Below, one piece after another: positions 34,701 through 43,466 of a stretch of 64,000 bases of DNA. Under the pieces are notes generated by a model, which ran no database searches, had not been told where the DNA came from, and saw nothing but the letters and a program-made list of their open reading frames with translations. Numbering within the stretch: the stretch's first letter is position 1; each line of letters starts with the position of its first letter. The position numbers and the translations under genes are program-made. The stretch is from Collinsella sp. (GTDB lineage Bacteria; Actinomycetota; Coriobacteriia; Coriobacteriales; Coriobacteriaceae): positions 33,231 through 97,230 of the forward strand of contig DXML01000005.1 in the NCBI GenBank assembly GCA_019414205.1. The letters run 5' to 3'.

Positions 34701-36545
34701 TTGAATTATCTGAGTGAGATGCTCAAATTGCCGGTCTTGGACGTCGACGGCGAAAAGCTCGGCGTTGTGAACGATTTTGGCATTGCAACCGGCGAAGTTT
34801 TTCCGCACGTGACGTCGCTCGCGTTCCGTGGTCCCGGCAAGACGCCGTTTATGATCAGCTGGCGCAAATGGGTCGACCGTATCGACGAGACGGGTGTACA
34901 CCTTAAGACGTCGGCCACCGAAATCCGTTTTTCGTACCTGCAGCCGACCGAGCTGTTGCTGGCGCGCGATGTTCTCAACAAGCAGATTGTCGACACACAG
35001 GGCATGAAGGTCGTGCGCGTCAACGACATCAAGTTCTCCATGTCGGGCGAAAATCAGCTGCGCCTGCTGGGTGCCGAGGTCGGTGCCCGCGGTCTGCTGC
35101 GTGCAATCAGCCCCGCGCTCGAGCACGTCGTCGAGGGCTTTATGAAGCACCTGGGCAAGCCGCTCAGCGAGGACATTATCGCCTGGTCTTATATGGACCT
35201 GCTCGATCGCTCGACTAAAAACATCCAGCTCTCGGTGTCGCACAAGACGCTTGGCGAGCTGCATCCTGCCGACATCGCTGACATCATCGAGCAGCTCGAT
35301 CCGCGCCTGCGCGCGCAGGTGTTCGCCCAGCTCGATACGGCACAGGCCGCCGAGGCCATCTCGGAGTTCGATGACGACGAACTCATGACCGAGATGCTCG
35401 AGGGCCTGTCCGATACCGACGCATCGTCGATGCTGGCCATGATGGACCCGGACGACGCTGCCGACCTGATCGACGAGCTCGATTATGAGAAGGCCGAGAA
35501 GCTCCTGCGCCTGATGGGCGTCAAGGAGGAGAAGGCGATTCGTAATCTGCTGGGCTACGAGGACAACACCGCCGGCCGCATCATGACCTCGGAGTTTGTC
35601 TCGCTGCCCGCCACAGCGACGGTCGGCGATGCCATCGAGGCGATTCGCAAACTCGACGAGGACTTCGAGAGCGTCTACTACGTCTATACCGAGGATCCGA
35701 GCGGCATGCTGACCGGCGTGCTTTCGCTGCGCACGCTGATCGTAGCCGACCGCGACGCCACGCTGGGTCAGCTGGCCTATCGCGACCTGGTCTATGTGTC
35801 GCCCGACGAGGACCAGGAAGACGTGACGGACGAGATGACCAAGTACGACCTGGTTGCCATCCCTGTCTGCGACGAGAACCGTCATATCCTTGGTATCGTG
35901 ACCTTCGACGACGCCATGGACGTTATCGCCGAGGAGCATCAGGAGGACCTGCAGATCGCTGGTGTCGGCTCGGGTGACAGCGCGTCCGACGACTCGACGA
36001 ACGTGCTCAGCTGGTTCGTGCATCGCCAGTACTGGGTTGTTGTATGGGGCATCGCGTCGTGCATCATGGCGACCGTGCTGGGAACGGCGCTCGGCTCCGC
36101 GCATCTGGTGGTGTTTCCCATGTGCGCCATGCCGCTCGTGCTGCTGGCGGCCTCGCGCATGGTGTCGTTCGTCAAGAACTACTTCCTGGAGTATGACGGT
36201 CACGACGACGAGCCCAAGCCGTATCTGGGATTCTTCTTCCAGAGCACGGGCATGGGCCTGATTCTGTCACTCGTGACCTACCTGTGCACCCAGCTGGTGC
36301 GCACCGCTGCATTCCCCGATGCGCCCATGTTTGAGGAGCAACTCTTTACCGGGTGCTTTAATATCGCTGCCATCATTTGCCTGGTTGGCAACATGAGTGC
36401 CGTGATTTACCTGATGGTGCTGTTCTGGCGTGACGAGCATGACCTCAACACGTCGGGCACCGCCATGAACGTTATTGCCGTCATGATCTCGTGTGTGGCG
36501 TATTGCATCGCCGCGGTGCTGCTCGCCATGTCAGTCATGGGTTAG
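34701..36545 (+). CDS. MgtE-like protein: PRC barrel, MgtE_N, CBS pair and divergent membrane domain
   Basis: A 614-residue protein starting at TTG, with GGGGAG six bases upstream; no in-frame ATG lies nearby. Domains in order: PRC-barrel-like (about 1-150), MgtE_N superhelix (about 185-285, 'LHPADIADIIEQLDPRLRAQVFAQL', 'LLRLMGVKEEKAIRNLLGYEDNTAGRIMT'), two CBS domains (about 300-415) and five hydrophobic helices (about 445-614). The membrane part lacks the GGNAGNQ-type segment of true MgtE channels, so it may be a sensor or channel variant. It is immediately followed by an Nramp-related gene. Confidence 0.85.
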   Translation: MNYLSEMLKLPVLDVDGEKLGVVNDFGIATGEVFPHVTSLAFRGPGKTPFMISWRKWVDRIDETGVHLKTSATEIRFSYLQPTELLLARDVLNKQIVDTQGMKVVRVNDIKFSMSGENQLRLLGAEVGARGLLRAISPALEHVVEGFMKHLGKPLSEDIIAWSYMDLLDRSTKNIQLSVSHKTLGELHPADIADIIEQLDPRLRAQVFAQLDTAQAAEAISEFDDDELMTEMLEGLSDTDASSMLAMMDPDDAADLIDELDYEKAEKLLRLMGVKEEKAIRNLLGYEDNTAGRIMTSEFVSLPATATVGDAIEAIRKLDEDFESVYYVYTEDPSGMLTGVLSLRTLIVADRDATLGQLAYRDLVYVSPDEDQEDVTDEMTKYDLVAIPVCDENRHILGIVTFDDAMDVIAEEHQEDLQIAGVGSGDSASDDSTNVLSWFVHRQYWVVVWGIASCIMATVLGTALGSAHLVVFPMCAMPLVLLAASRMVSFVKNYFLEYDGHDDEPKPYLGFFFQSTGMGLILSLVTYLCTQLVRTAAFPDAPMFEEQLFTGCFNIAAIICLVGNMSAVIYLMVLFWRDEHDLNTSGTAMNVIAVMISCVAYCIAAVLLAMSVMG

Positions 36546-36553
36546 GTGGTCGC

Positions 36554-37816
36554 GTGCAAAATACCAAGCAAAAGTCGGGCACCAAGCAAAAGCTGACCAT
36601 CGCGGCCATCTTTGGCGCTATGGGTCCCGGTCTGTTGGCGGCGCTTTCGGGCAATGACGCCGGCGGCATTGCAACGTATTCCAGCGCGGGCGCCAGCTAT
36701 GGCTACAAGATGCTGTGGATGCTTCCTGTCATGACCGTGCTGCTCATCGTGACGCAGGAGACCGCGGCGCGCTGCGGCTGCGTCACGGGCAAGGGCCTGG
36801 CATCGCTCATTCGCGAGCGCTTTGGCGTGCGCAAGAGTGTACTTGCTATGGCGGCGCTGTTGATCGCCAACACGGCTGTGACCATTTCGGAGTTTGCGGG
36901 TATTGCGAGCGGCCTTGCCCTCTTTGGCGTGCCGGCGAGCATCTCGGTGCCGTTGGTGGCGCTGCTGGTGTGGATGCTTACCATGTCGGGGAGTTTCCAG
37001 CGCATCGAGAAGATTCTGCTGCTGGTGAGCTGCGTGTTCGTGACCTATATTGTCGCCGCGTTTATGGCTGGCCCCAACTGGGGTGAGGTCGCGGTCGACC
37101 TGGTCGTGCCCAACATTCAAAATGACCCCAGCTACGTGTCGCTCGTGGTCGCAACGATCGGTACCACCATCGCGCCGTGGATGATTTTCTTGGCGCAGAA
37201 CAACGTGGTCGATAAGAATGCGGGCGAGGACGACATCGTGCTGCAGCGTATTGATACCGTGAGCGGCTCGATCGCTGCCGATATCATTGCCGGCTTTATT
37301 ATCATCACGACCGGCACGGTGTTGTTCCCGGCGGGTATTCAGATTAGCGATGCTGCCGATGCTGCCCGCGCGCTGGAGCCTATTGCGGGTCAGTGGTCTA
37401 CGGTACTGTTTGCCTCGGGCCTGGTCGCGGCGAGCTTCTTGGCTGCCTGCGTGCTGCCGGGCGTTACGTCGAGCGCTATCTGCGAGGCATTTGGCTGGGA
37501 GCGCGGTGCCGACCGCAGCTGGGACGAGGCCCCGGTCTATCGCGGCATCATTACTGCCATCATTGGCATCTCTGCCGTGCTGGTGCTCATGCCCGGCGTC
37601 GATCTGTTCCAGATCATGATGACCTCGCAGGTCATCAATGGCGTGCTACTGCCCGTGGTTCTGGTGTTCCAGGTGGTTATCGCTGCCGACCGTCACATTA
37701 TGGGCGCCAACCGCAATGGTCGCGTGTGGAATGTGCTCACTTGGGCGACTATCGCCGTGATTACGGTGTTGACGGTCGTCATGTTTGTGCTGCAAGCGAT
37801 GGGCTACAGCGCTTAG
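36554..37816 (+). CDS. Nramp-related metal transporter (NRMT-like, possibly Mg2+)
   Basis: A 421-residue protein of about 11 membrane helices, starting at GTG nine bases after the MgtE-like stop. In classical Nramp proteins TM1 carries DPGN and TM6 carries a Met-Pro-His motif. Here TM1 is GNDAGG (Asp35 kept, Asn replaced by Gly38), and TM6 is IAPWMIFLAQN (Met and His replaced, Ala207-Pro208-Trp209). Loss of the soft Met ligand is known from Nramp-related magnesium transporters. Together with the MgtE-like partner, this suggests Mg2+ rather than Mn2+/Fe2+. The substrate is inferred. Confidence 0.85.
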   Translation: MQNTKQKSGTKQKLTIAAIFGAMGPGLLAALSGNDAGGIATYSSAGASYGYKMLWMLPVMTVLLIVTQETAARCGCVTGKGLASLIRERFGVRKSVLAMAALLIANTAVTISEFAGIASGLALFGVPASISVPLVALLVWMLTMSGSFQRIEKILLLVSCVFVTYIVAAFMAGPNWGEVAVDLVVPNIQNDPSYVSLVVATIGTTIAPWMIFLAQNNVVDKNAGEDDIVLQRIDTVSGSIAADIIAGFIIITTGTVLFPAGIQISDAADAARALEPIAGQWSTVLFASGLVAASFLAACVLPGVTSSAICEAFGWERGADRSWDEAPVYRGIITAIIGISAVLVLMPGVDLFQIMMTSQVINGVLLPVVLVFQVVIAADRHIMGANRNGRVWNVLTWATIAVITVLTVVMFVLQAMGYSA

Positions 37817-37834
37817 CGCCCACTTTTGCTTCCG

Positions 37835-37869
37835 AACAGGCCGTAGCGATGGACTGCGGCCTGTTTTTT
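37835..37869 (+). terminator. Intrinsic terminator of the MgtE-like/Nramp-related operon
   Basis: AACAGGCCG (37835-37843) pairs with CGGCCTGTT (37857-37865), followed by T residues. Confidence 0.9.
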
Positions 37870-37899
37870 GCCCGCTATAGGGCGTTAGTTATATGGCAG

Positions 37900-38126
37900 T
37901 GGACAAAAATGCCAAATATGAGTACTGTTGCCTTGCCGATAGCATTTACGACCAAGAAAATAATGAACATAGTTAAGAATCTGCTCATTAAAAGCGGGTC
38001 TCCAAGTCCTAAGTCGGCTATTCTGGTCAACTGGAAGGGTCGCGCGCTACCGCAGGGGCACCATTTTGGGTGGTTTTGCCTGCTACTAAAATGGTAACAG
38101 TACTCATATTTGCCACTTTTTGTCCA
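37900..38126. repeat. Long inverted-repeat element, 227 bp
   Basis: Arms of about 33 bp (37900-37932 and 38093-38126) are nearly perfect complements: TGGACAAAAATGCC.AAATATGAGTACTGTT against its reverse. The 160-bp interior has no coding frame. It lies in a 540-bp gap between a terminator and the next convergent gene; the rest of the gap shows nothing recognisable. Confidence 0.88.
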
Positions 38127-38358
38127 TGACCTCTTGGAGTCGGCTCGAAAAGAGTGATTTTGGGTTGTTTGCTGCGGGTGTGGGCTTGGAAACAACGCTC
38201 GGGGTGGCGAGGTACTCAGAATTCGGTCGCAAGGAGGGCGTTCCTCGGCTGTGTCAGGAGTGTCCCTGGGCGCCGGCACATAAGGAACGTCCCTAACTGC
38301 CGGAGGGGTGCCTGCCGTGGCGGGCACCCCTCCGGATGTGGGAAGTTTGCGCTGCAGG

Positions 38359-40575
38359 TTACTTGTCGGTGCCTAGCTTGTGCGGTTTGAAGGCGAGGGC
38401 GTTAACGAGCGCGTCGGTGGCAGACTTGACGGCTGCCGGCTGCGGATCGTTGACGTGATCCTCGGGGTGTACGGGCAGGTCCTTCTTGACAGCATCGTGG
38501 ATCAAGTTGAGGTACTCAGTCACGCCAGTGGTCGACAGGTGCGTGCCATCGCCATCGAACAGGTCGTTGCGATTGGCACTGTATCCGTACCAGTCGATAA
38601 CGCGCACGTTCTTGTAGCGCGTAGCAGCGTTGGCGATGGCCTGGTTGGTAGAGCCAACCCACGGCTGCGGGCTGCGCGTGTTCACAAACACCACAATACG
38701 CTTATCTCCTGCATCGGTCATGATGGCGTCGATCTGGTCGTCGGTTACCAAGCCGTTGGTGCCCAGTGCAAAGACCACGATCTTGCCGGCAAGGTTCTGT
38801 TGGAGATAGCCCTCAAATGTCGCGCGGCCCGCATCAAACTGGCGGCCCTTTTCGGCATCGATATGGCTGTGCGGGAACACGCCGTCAAAGGAATCAACGG
38901 CGCGCAGCGACACGGAGTCACCGATCATCAACAGGTCGTAGGAGCCATCGGGGAAGCCGTCGTTGTCCTTGTCGGTGTCGTCGGCCGCCTGCTGGTCGGT
39001 GGGCGCGGTGTTTTTTGCTTCCTTGTTGAGGACTTCGGCGCCCTCACCGCTCAGTGCGGAGGTCTCCGGCACAAAGATCAGGCCGCCCAGCGCGATAACA
39101 AGCACGATCCCGCAAGTGGCGCACACGGGAATATGCGCGCGCACCCAGTTGGCGGGCGTGGTGGTGCCGTCGCGGAACTCGGATACGGTGCGCCCAAAGG
39201 CGCCCTTTCTAAACGGCGTCTCGATAAAGCGATATGAACATTCGGCTACGGCGACCACCAACAACACCTGCAAAATGTACTGCCACCACGGCGTATCGTT
39301 GATGTTGGCGACCGGGTTCATGAGCAGCAGTAGCGGATAGTGCCACAGGTAGATGCTGTACGAGCGCTTGCCAACCCACACGAGCGGCTCGGCGGACAGT
39401 GCGCGGGCAACCATTCCCTGGGGCTGCACGCAGGCCGCGATGACCATGAGCGTGAGGATGGAGCATAGCAGCGTGCCGCCGCGATACTGGAACGCGGTGT
39501 AGCCGTTGGTGAGCGCGACCATGGCGGCAAGGCCAACCAGACCCACGACGCCCAACACATCGATGGATGCGGGCGAGGACCAAAAGCGCACGAGGGCGCT
39601 CGGCTGTGCCGGGACGGTCTCGGCTGCGTTGTCGGCCTTCTCGCTAGGCTTGCCCTTGGCGTTCTTGCCGTGCTTGGCGGCGCCAGCCAGGCGATTGAGC
39701 CCCAAACGATGAGTGAGACACACCGGCGCCAGGTCGCGATCGGGGATAAAGGCCATCCAGGCGCCCAGCAGCAGCGAGAAGACGCGGGTGTCGGTGCCGT
39801 AGTACACGCGGCTGGGGTCGGCGGCGGGGTTATAGAGCACCATCATGGCGATGGCGGAGACAGCAGCCAGGCCCAGGACCACACGGCGCGTGTTGGGCTT
39901 GCTCACATGCATGGACACCATGGCAAACAGCAGCGGTGGCCAAACCAGGTAGAATTGTTCCTCGATGGCGAGCGACCAAAAGTGCGTAAGCGGCGAGGGG
40001 TCGCCCAGGGCGTTGAAGTACGAGACGTCCTGCATAATCTGCCACCAGTTGTTAAAGAACAGCAGCGACGGCAGAATGTCGGGACGCATCTTGGTGAGCA
40101 TCACGTGGTTGAAGACGGTGCACAGCGCACAGGTTACAACCACAACGGTCACCACGGCGGGGACCAGGCGACGGATGCGGCGGATCCAGAAGCTCTTGAG
40201 GTCGATGCGGCCGGTCTTAGCGACTTCGTTGAGTAGCAGGCGTGTGATCAGATAGCCCGAAAGCACAAAGAAGATCGTGACGCCAAGCAGGCCGCCCTGA
40301 GCCCACGTGAGGTTGAGGTGATAGAGCACCACCGCGACGACGGCAAGCGTGCGAAGGCCGTCAAGGGCAGGGATGTAGCGGGACTTGGGGCGAGCAGGCG
40401 TCTGCTCCGCGGCGGGAGTGTTGGCGCGGCCCGCGTTGTTGGCAGAAGCGCGATGGGGGCTCGCGGTGCGTCGCGGCTCGTTGGCGCGGCGCCCGCCCTT
40501 CACGCGTTCGTGCGGCGCCGGCTCGTTGCCCGTGCGGCGCCGACCGCGCGAGCCCGATTGCGAGAGTTGTTCCAT
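38359..40575 (-). CDS. OafA/OatA-type membrane acyltransferase with C-terminal SGNH domain
   Basis: A 738-residue protein with a long basic, disordered N-terminus (about 1-65), an acyltransferase_3 domain of ten or so membrane helices (about 68-480; 'IPALDGLRTLAVVAVVLYHL', 'FFVLSGYLITRLL', 'FWSLAIEEQFYLVWP'), and an extracellular SGNH hydrolase-like domain. That domain has GDSVSLRAV (about 550), ALGTNG and DGTHLSTTG (about 678). Proteins of this form O-acetylate peptidoglycan (lysozyme resistance) or surface glycans. It is divergent from ribokinase. Confidence 0.92.
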   Translation of the reverse strand: MEQLSQSGSRGRRRTGNEPAPHERVKGGRRANEPRRTASPHRASANNAGRANTPAAEQTPARPKSRYIPALDGLRTLAVVAVVLYHLNLTWAQGGLLGVTIFFVLSGYLITRLLLNEVAKTGRIDLKSFWIRRIRRLVPAVVTVVVVTCALCTVFNHVMLTKMRPDILPSLLFFNNWWQIMQDVSYFNALGDPSPLTHFWSLAIEEQFYLVWPPLLFAMVSMHVSKPNTRRVVLGLAAVSAIAMMVLYNPAADPSRVYYGTDTRVFSLLLGAWMAFIPDRDLAPVCLTHRLGLNRLAGAAKHGKNAKGKPSEKADNAAETVPAQPSALVRFWSSPASIDVLGVVGLVGLAAMVALTNGYTAFQYRGGTLLCSILTLMVIAACVQPQGMVARALSAEPLVWVGKRSYSIYLWHYPLLLLMNPVANINDTPWWQYILQVLLVVAVAECSYRFIETPFRKGAFGRTVSEFRDGTTTPANWVRAHIPVCATCGIVLVIALGGLIFVPETSALSGEGAEVLNKEAKNTAPTDQQAADDTDKDNDGFPDGSYDLLMIGDSVSLRAVDSFDGVFPHSHIDAEKGRQFDAGRATFEGYLQQNLAGKIVVFALGTNGLVTDDQIDAIMTDAGDKRIVVFVNTRSPQPWVGSTNQAIANAATRYKNVRVIDWYGYSANRNDLFDGDGTHLSTTGVTEYLNLIHDAVKKDLPVHPEDHVNDPQPAAVKSATDALVNALAFKPHKLGTDK

Positions 40576-40668
40576 AAAACATCATCCAATGACGAGAATA
40601 ATCAGCACGCCTTCATTGTAACTGCCTGCTCCTGTGAATGCTTGCTGCTGGCGCAAGCTCAAGCGCGC

Positions 40669-40686
40669 GTTCACATCAAAGTGAAC
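40669..40686. promoter_or_regulatory. Possible operator upstream of ribokinase
   Basis: GTTCAC-6-GTGAAC is a perfect dyad in the divergent intergenic region, just before TTATAG (40692-40697), which could be the ribokinase -10. It may bind a repressor of the nucleoside-salvage genes. Confidence 0.4.
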
Positions 40687-40762
40687 TAAAGTTATAGGGG
40701 GTGCGAGAGTGCACGATCGACGGCCGACGGTGGGCATAAGGCCCGCAGATGAGGAGGTTTCC

Positions 40763-41725
40763 ATGGCAGATCGCGGCATCGTTGCGGTGTTCGGCAGTAT
40801 GAACATGGACCTTTCGGTGGCGTGCGAGCGCATACCGCGTGCGGGCGAGACCGTCGGCGGCAACGGTTTTATCACCAACGCCGGCGGTAAGGGAGCCAAT
40901 CAGGCCGTTGCCGCTGCGCGCATGGGTGCGCGCACGTGCATGATCGGCGCTGTTGGGCGCGATACCTTTGGCGATGCGCTTGTGGCAGGGCTCCAGGATG
41001 CCGGCGTGGGCGTTGAGTTTGTGGCGCGTCGCGATGACGTGGAGACCGGTACCGCGACTATCATTCGCTGTGAGAGCGACAACCGCATCGTGCTGTCGCC
41101 GGGCGCCAACCATGCGCTTGCGGGCGAGGACGTTGCCCGCGCACTGAGGCGCTTGGTGGCCGACGGGCTCGACGGCGATGCCAGCGAGATTGCCCCGGCT
41201 GTCGGAAGCGTCTTTATTGCCCAGGGCGAATGTGACCTTGCGGCGACGGCCGAGGCGCTTGCTTGTGCTCACGAGCTGGGGTTCTATACGATCTTTAACC
41301 CGGCGCCCGCCTGCGACCTGCCGGCAGGAGCGTGGCCTGCGGTCGACCTGGTCTGCCCCAACGAGACCGAGTGCCAGGTTCTGACGGGCATTCTGCCCAT
41401 GGATGATGCGAGTTGCGTCGCCGCGCTCAATGCGCTGCTCGACAAGGGCGCCGGCGCCGCGGTCATCACGCTGGGCGGTGCCGGCTCGGTTGCGCTCGGC
41501 GATGGCGGTGAGCTGCTGCGCATGCCGGCACTTTCAAGTACGGTAGTCGATACCACGGCCGCCGGCGATACGTTTATCGGTGCGTTGGCGGCGGCTCGCC
41601 TAGAGGGCTTGCAACTCTTTGAGTGCATGGCCGCGGGTGCTCGCGCCTCGGCAGTGACGGTATCGCGCCTGGGCGCTCAGCAATCGATTCCCACGCGCGC
41701 CGAAGTTGAACATTGGTTTGGTTAA
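40763..41725 (+). CDS. rbsK: Ribokinase
   Basis: A 320-residue PfkB-family kinase that makes ribose-5-phosphate from ribose. It shows the N-terminal 'VFGSMNMDLSVACERIPRAGETVGGNGFITNAGGKGANQAVAAARMG' pattern, including the GGKGANQ sugar loop, and the C-terminal 'DTTAAGDTFIGAL' with catalytic Asp near 270. The start at 40763 has GAGGAGG five bases upstream. It is 30 bases ahead of a nucleoside hydrolase, so the pair can turn nucleosides into ribose-5-phosphate. Confidence 0.93.
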   Translation: MADRGIVAVFGSMNMDLSVACERIPRAGETVGGNGFITNAGGKGANQAVAAARMGARTCMIGAVGRDTFGDALVAGLQDAGVGVEFVARRDDVETGTATIIRCESDNRIVLSPGANHALAGEDVARALRRLVADGLDGDASEIAPAVGSVFIAQGECDLAATAEALACAHELGFYTIFNPAPACDLPAGAWPAVDLVCPNETECQVLTGILPMDDASCVAALNALLDKGAGAAVITLGGAGSVALGDGGELLRMPALSSTVVDTTAAGDTFIGALAAARLEGLQLFECMAAGARASAVTVSRLGAQQSIPTRAEVEHWFG

Positions 41726-41755
41726 ACGATAAAGACGGAGAAGCGGAGTAGAACA

Positions 41756-42730
41756 ATGGCAACCAAGAAGCTGATCCTTGATCTGGATATGGGTGTGGAC
41801 GATGCGATGGCGCTCGCCTATGCCATCGCGAGCCCCGAGGTGGAGCTCGTGGGCATCACCACGTGCTTTGGCAACGTGCGCGTCGAGCAATCGGCGCACA
41901 ACTGCCTGGCGGTGCTCGATCTGCTGGGCCGCCCCGAGGTTCCGGTGTACCTTGGTGCCGACCGTCCTCTGCAGGCGACTGAGCCCTATACGCCGCCGGC
42001 GTCCACCGCGCTCATTCACGGCAAGAACGGCATCGGCGGCGCGAGCGTGCCCGCGTCGCCCTACGAGCCGGTGGGAGCGACCTCGGCCGACGGCAACGCG
42101 GCGGTCGATTATCTGATCGATGCCGCGCGTACCTATGGTCCCGATCTGGTCTACGTAGCGACTGGCCCGCTCTCCAACCTGGCGCTCGCCCTGGAGCGCG
42201 ATGCGGCGGCGATGATGTCCATCGGCCGCGTGGTCGTGATGGGCGGCGCCCTTACCGTGCCCGGCAACGTGAGCGCGGGCGCCGAGGCCAACATGGCGAG
42301 CGACCCCGAGGCAGCCGACGCGGTGCTGCGCTCGGGCCGTAAGCTCACCATGGTGGGTCTGGACGTGACGCATCGCGTGGTGCTCACACGCCGCGACATT
42401 GCCGGCTGGACGGGCTCGGGCACTATGGCTGGCTGCGCATTTGCGAGCATGGTCGAGCACTACATTGGCTCGTACGAGATGAACGCGCCCTACCTGGGCG
42501 GCTGCGCGCTGCATGATCCGCTGGCGGTTGCCGTGGCGATTGATCCAACGCTCGTGGGTGCGCTCGGCTGTAACCTGCGTGTTGACTTGCTGGGTGAGTA
42601 TCGCGGCCGCACCATCTGCGATGAGCGCCGCCTGTCCGATCCGGACAAGAGCGCGCTTGTGGCACTGACCGTGGATGCTCCGCGCTTCCTGTCCGAGTTC
42701 AAGACGCGTATGGCCCGTGTCCTTGGCTAA
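41756..42730 (+). CDS. Nucleoside hydrolase (IU-NH family)
   Basis: A 324-residue enzyme that splits ribonucleosides into base and ribose. The Ca-binding N-terminus reads DLDMGVDDAMAL (9-20; DxDxGxDDxxAL in the family). The 'VATGPLSNLALAL' and 'VVMGGALTVPGNVSAGAEANMASDPEAADAVL' motifs are intact. It forms an operon with ribokinase. Base specificity cannot be read from the sequence. Confidence 0.93.
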   Translation: MATKKLILDLDMGVDDAMALAYAIASPEVELVGITTCFGNVRVEQSAHNCLAVLDLLGRPEVPVYLGADRPLQATEPYTPPASTALIHGKNGIGGASVPASPYEPVGATSADGNAAVDYLIDAARTYGPDLVYVATGPLSNLALALERDAAAMMSIGRVVVMGGALTVPGNVSAGAEANMASDPEAADAVLRSGRKLTMVGLDVTHRVVLTRRDIAGWTGSGTMAGCAFASMVEHYIGSYEMNAPYLGGCALHDPLAVAVAIDPTLVGALGCNLRVDLLGEYRGRTICDERRLSDPDKSALVALTVDAPRFLSEFKTRMARVLG

Positions 42731-42739
42731 GTTGTCTTT

Positions 42740-42810
42740 TTGGGACGGGGCTTTTTTGACTGGTATGATTAGTGCGACCATTCGAACCAGCTAAAAGAGC
42801 CACGTCCCAA
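42740..42810 (+). promoter_or_regulatory. luxS promoter with flanking inverted repeat
   Basis: TTGGGA (42740-42745) and TATGAT (42764-42769, 18-base spacer) form a plausible promoter. An 18-base inverted repeat (42740-42757 with 42793-42810, one mismatch pair and a few bulges) brackets it, so the promoter sits on one arm and the loop. Confidence 0.45.
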
Positions 42811-42833
42811 TTTGACTATCGAGAGGATCTGCC

Positions 42834-43322
42834 ATGGAGCGCATCGCCAGCTTTTCCGTTGATCATCTGCTGCTTGAGCCCGGCGTGTATGTGAGCCGCA
42901 TCGACCGCGATCCGGCGACCGGTGCCGCCGTCACCACGTTTGACCTGCGCCTGACCACGCCCAACAAGGAGCCGGTCATGAACACGGCCGAGTGCCACAC
43001 CATCGAGCACCTGGGCGCGACGTTCCTTCGCAATCATGCCGAGTGGTCGAGCCGCATTGTCTACTTTGGCCCCATGGGCTGCCGCACGGGCTTTTACCTC
43101 GTCGTTTTTGGTGAGCTGACGAGTGAGGAGATTCTGCCACTCGTGCGTGAGCTGTTCGAGTTTGTCGCCGGCTTTGAGGGCGATGTCCCCGGTGCCGCTC
43201 CCGAGGAGTGCGGTAACTACCTGGACCAGAACCTTCCCATGGCGAACTGGCTCGCGCGCCGTTACCTCAACCGCGACCTGGCCGATATCGACGAGAAGCA
43301 CCTGCACTATCAGCAGGCGTAA
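42834..43322 (+). CDS. luxS: S-ribosylhomocysteine lyase (AI-2 synthase)
   Basis: A 162-residue LuxS with all key residues: metal ligands His55 and His59 in HTIEH, Cys126 in EECGNY, and catalytic Cys83 in GPMGCRTG with Glu58. It converts S-ribosylhomocysteine to homocysteine and DPD, the AI-2 precursor, in the activated methyl cycle. GAGAGG lies eight bases before the ATG. It has its own promoter but sits after nucleoside salvage genes. Confidence 0.97.
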   Translation: MERIASFSVDHLLLEPGVYVSRIDRDPATGAAVTTFDLRLTTPNKEPVMNTAECHTIEHLGATFLRNHAEWSSRIVYFGPMGCRTGFYLVVFGELTSEEILPLVRELFEFVAGFEGDVPGAAPEECGNYLDQNLPMANWLARRYLNRDLADIDEKHLHYQQA

Positions 43323-43431
43323 GGGCTTTATCGCCCAAAACGCGCGCATTGGGCGCCTTCGCTTATGCGGGGGCGCCTTTTTGTTGATTGGTCGGGACGA
43401 GCGTTCAAAATCGCTCATGTTTGTTCTAGAA

Positions 43432-43457
43432 TGTTCGTATAGTCACATTTACGAACA
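43432..43457. promoter_or_regulatory. Operator-like dyad over the DUF4867 promoter
   Basis: TGTTCGTA-10-TACGAACA (43432-43439/43450-43457) overlaps TATAGT (43438-43443), a good -10, and ends just before the ribosome binding site. Binding here would block transcription. Confidence 0.45.
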
Positions 43458-43466
43458 GGAGTGAAC

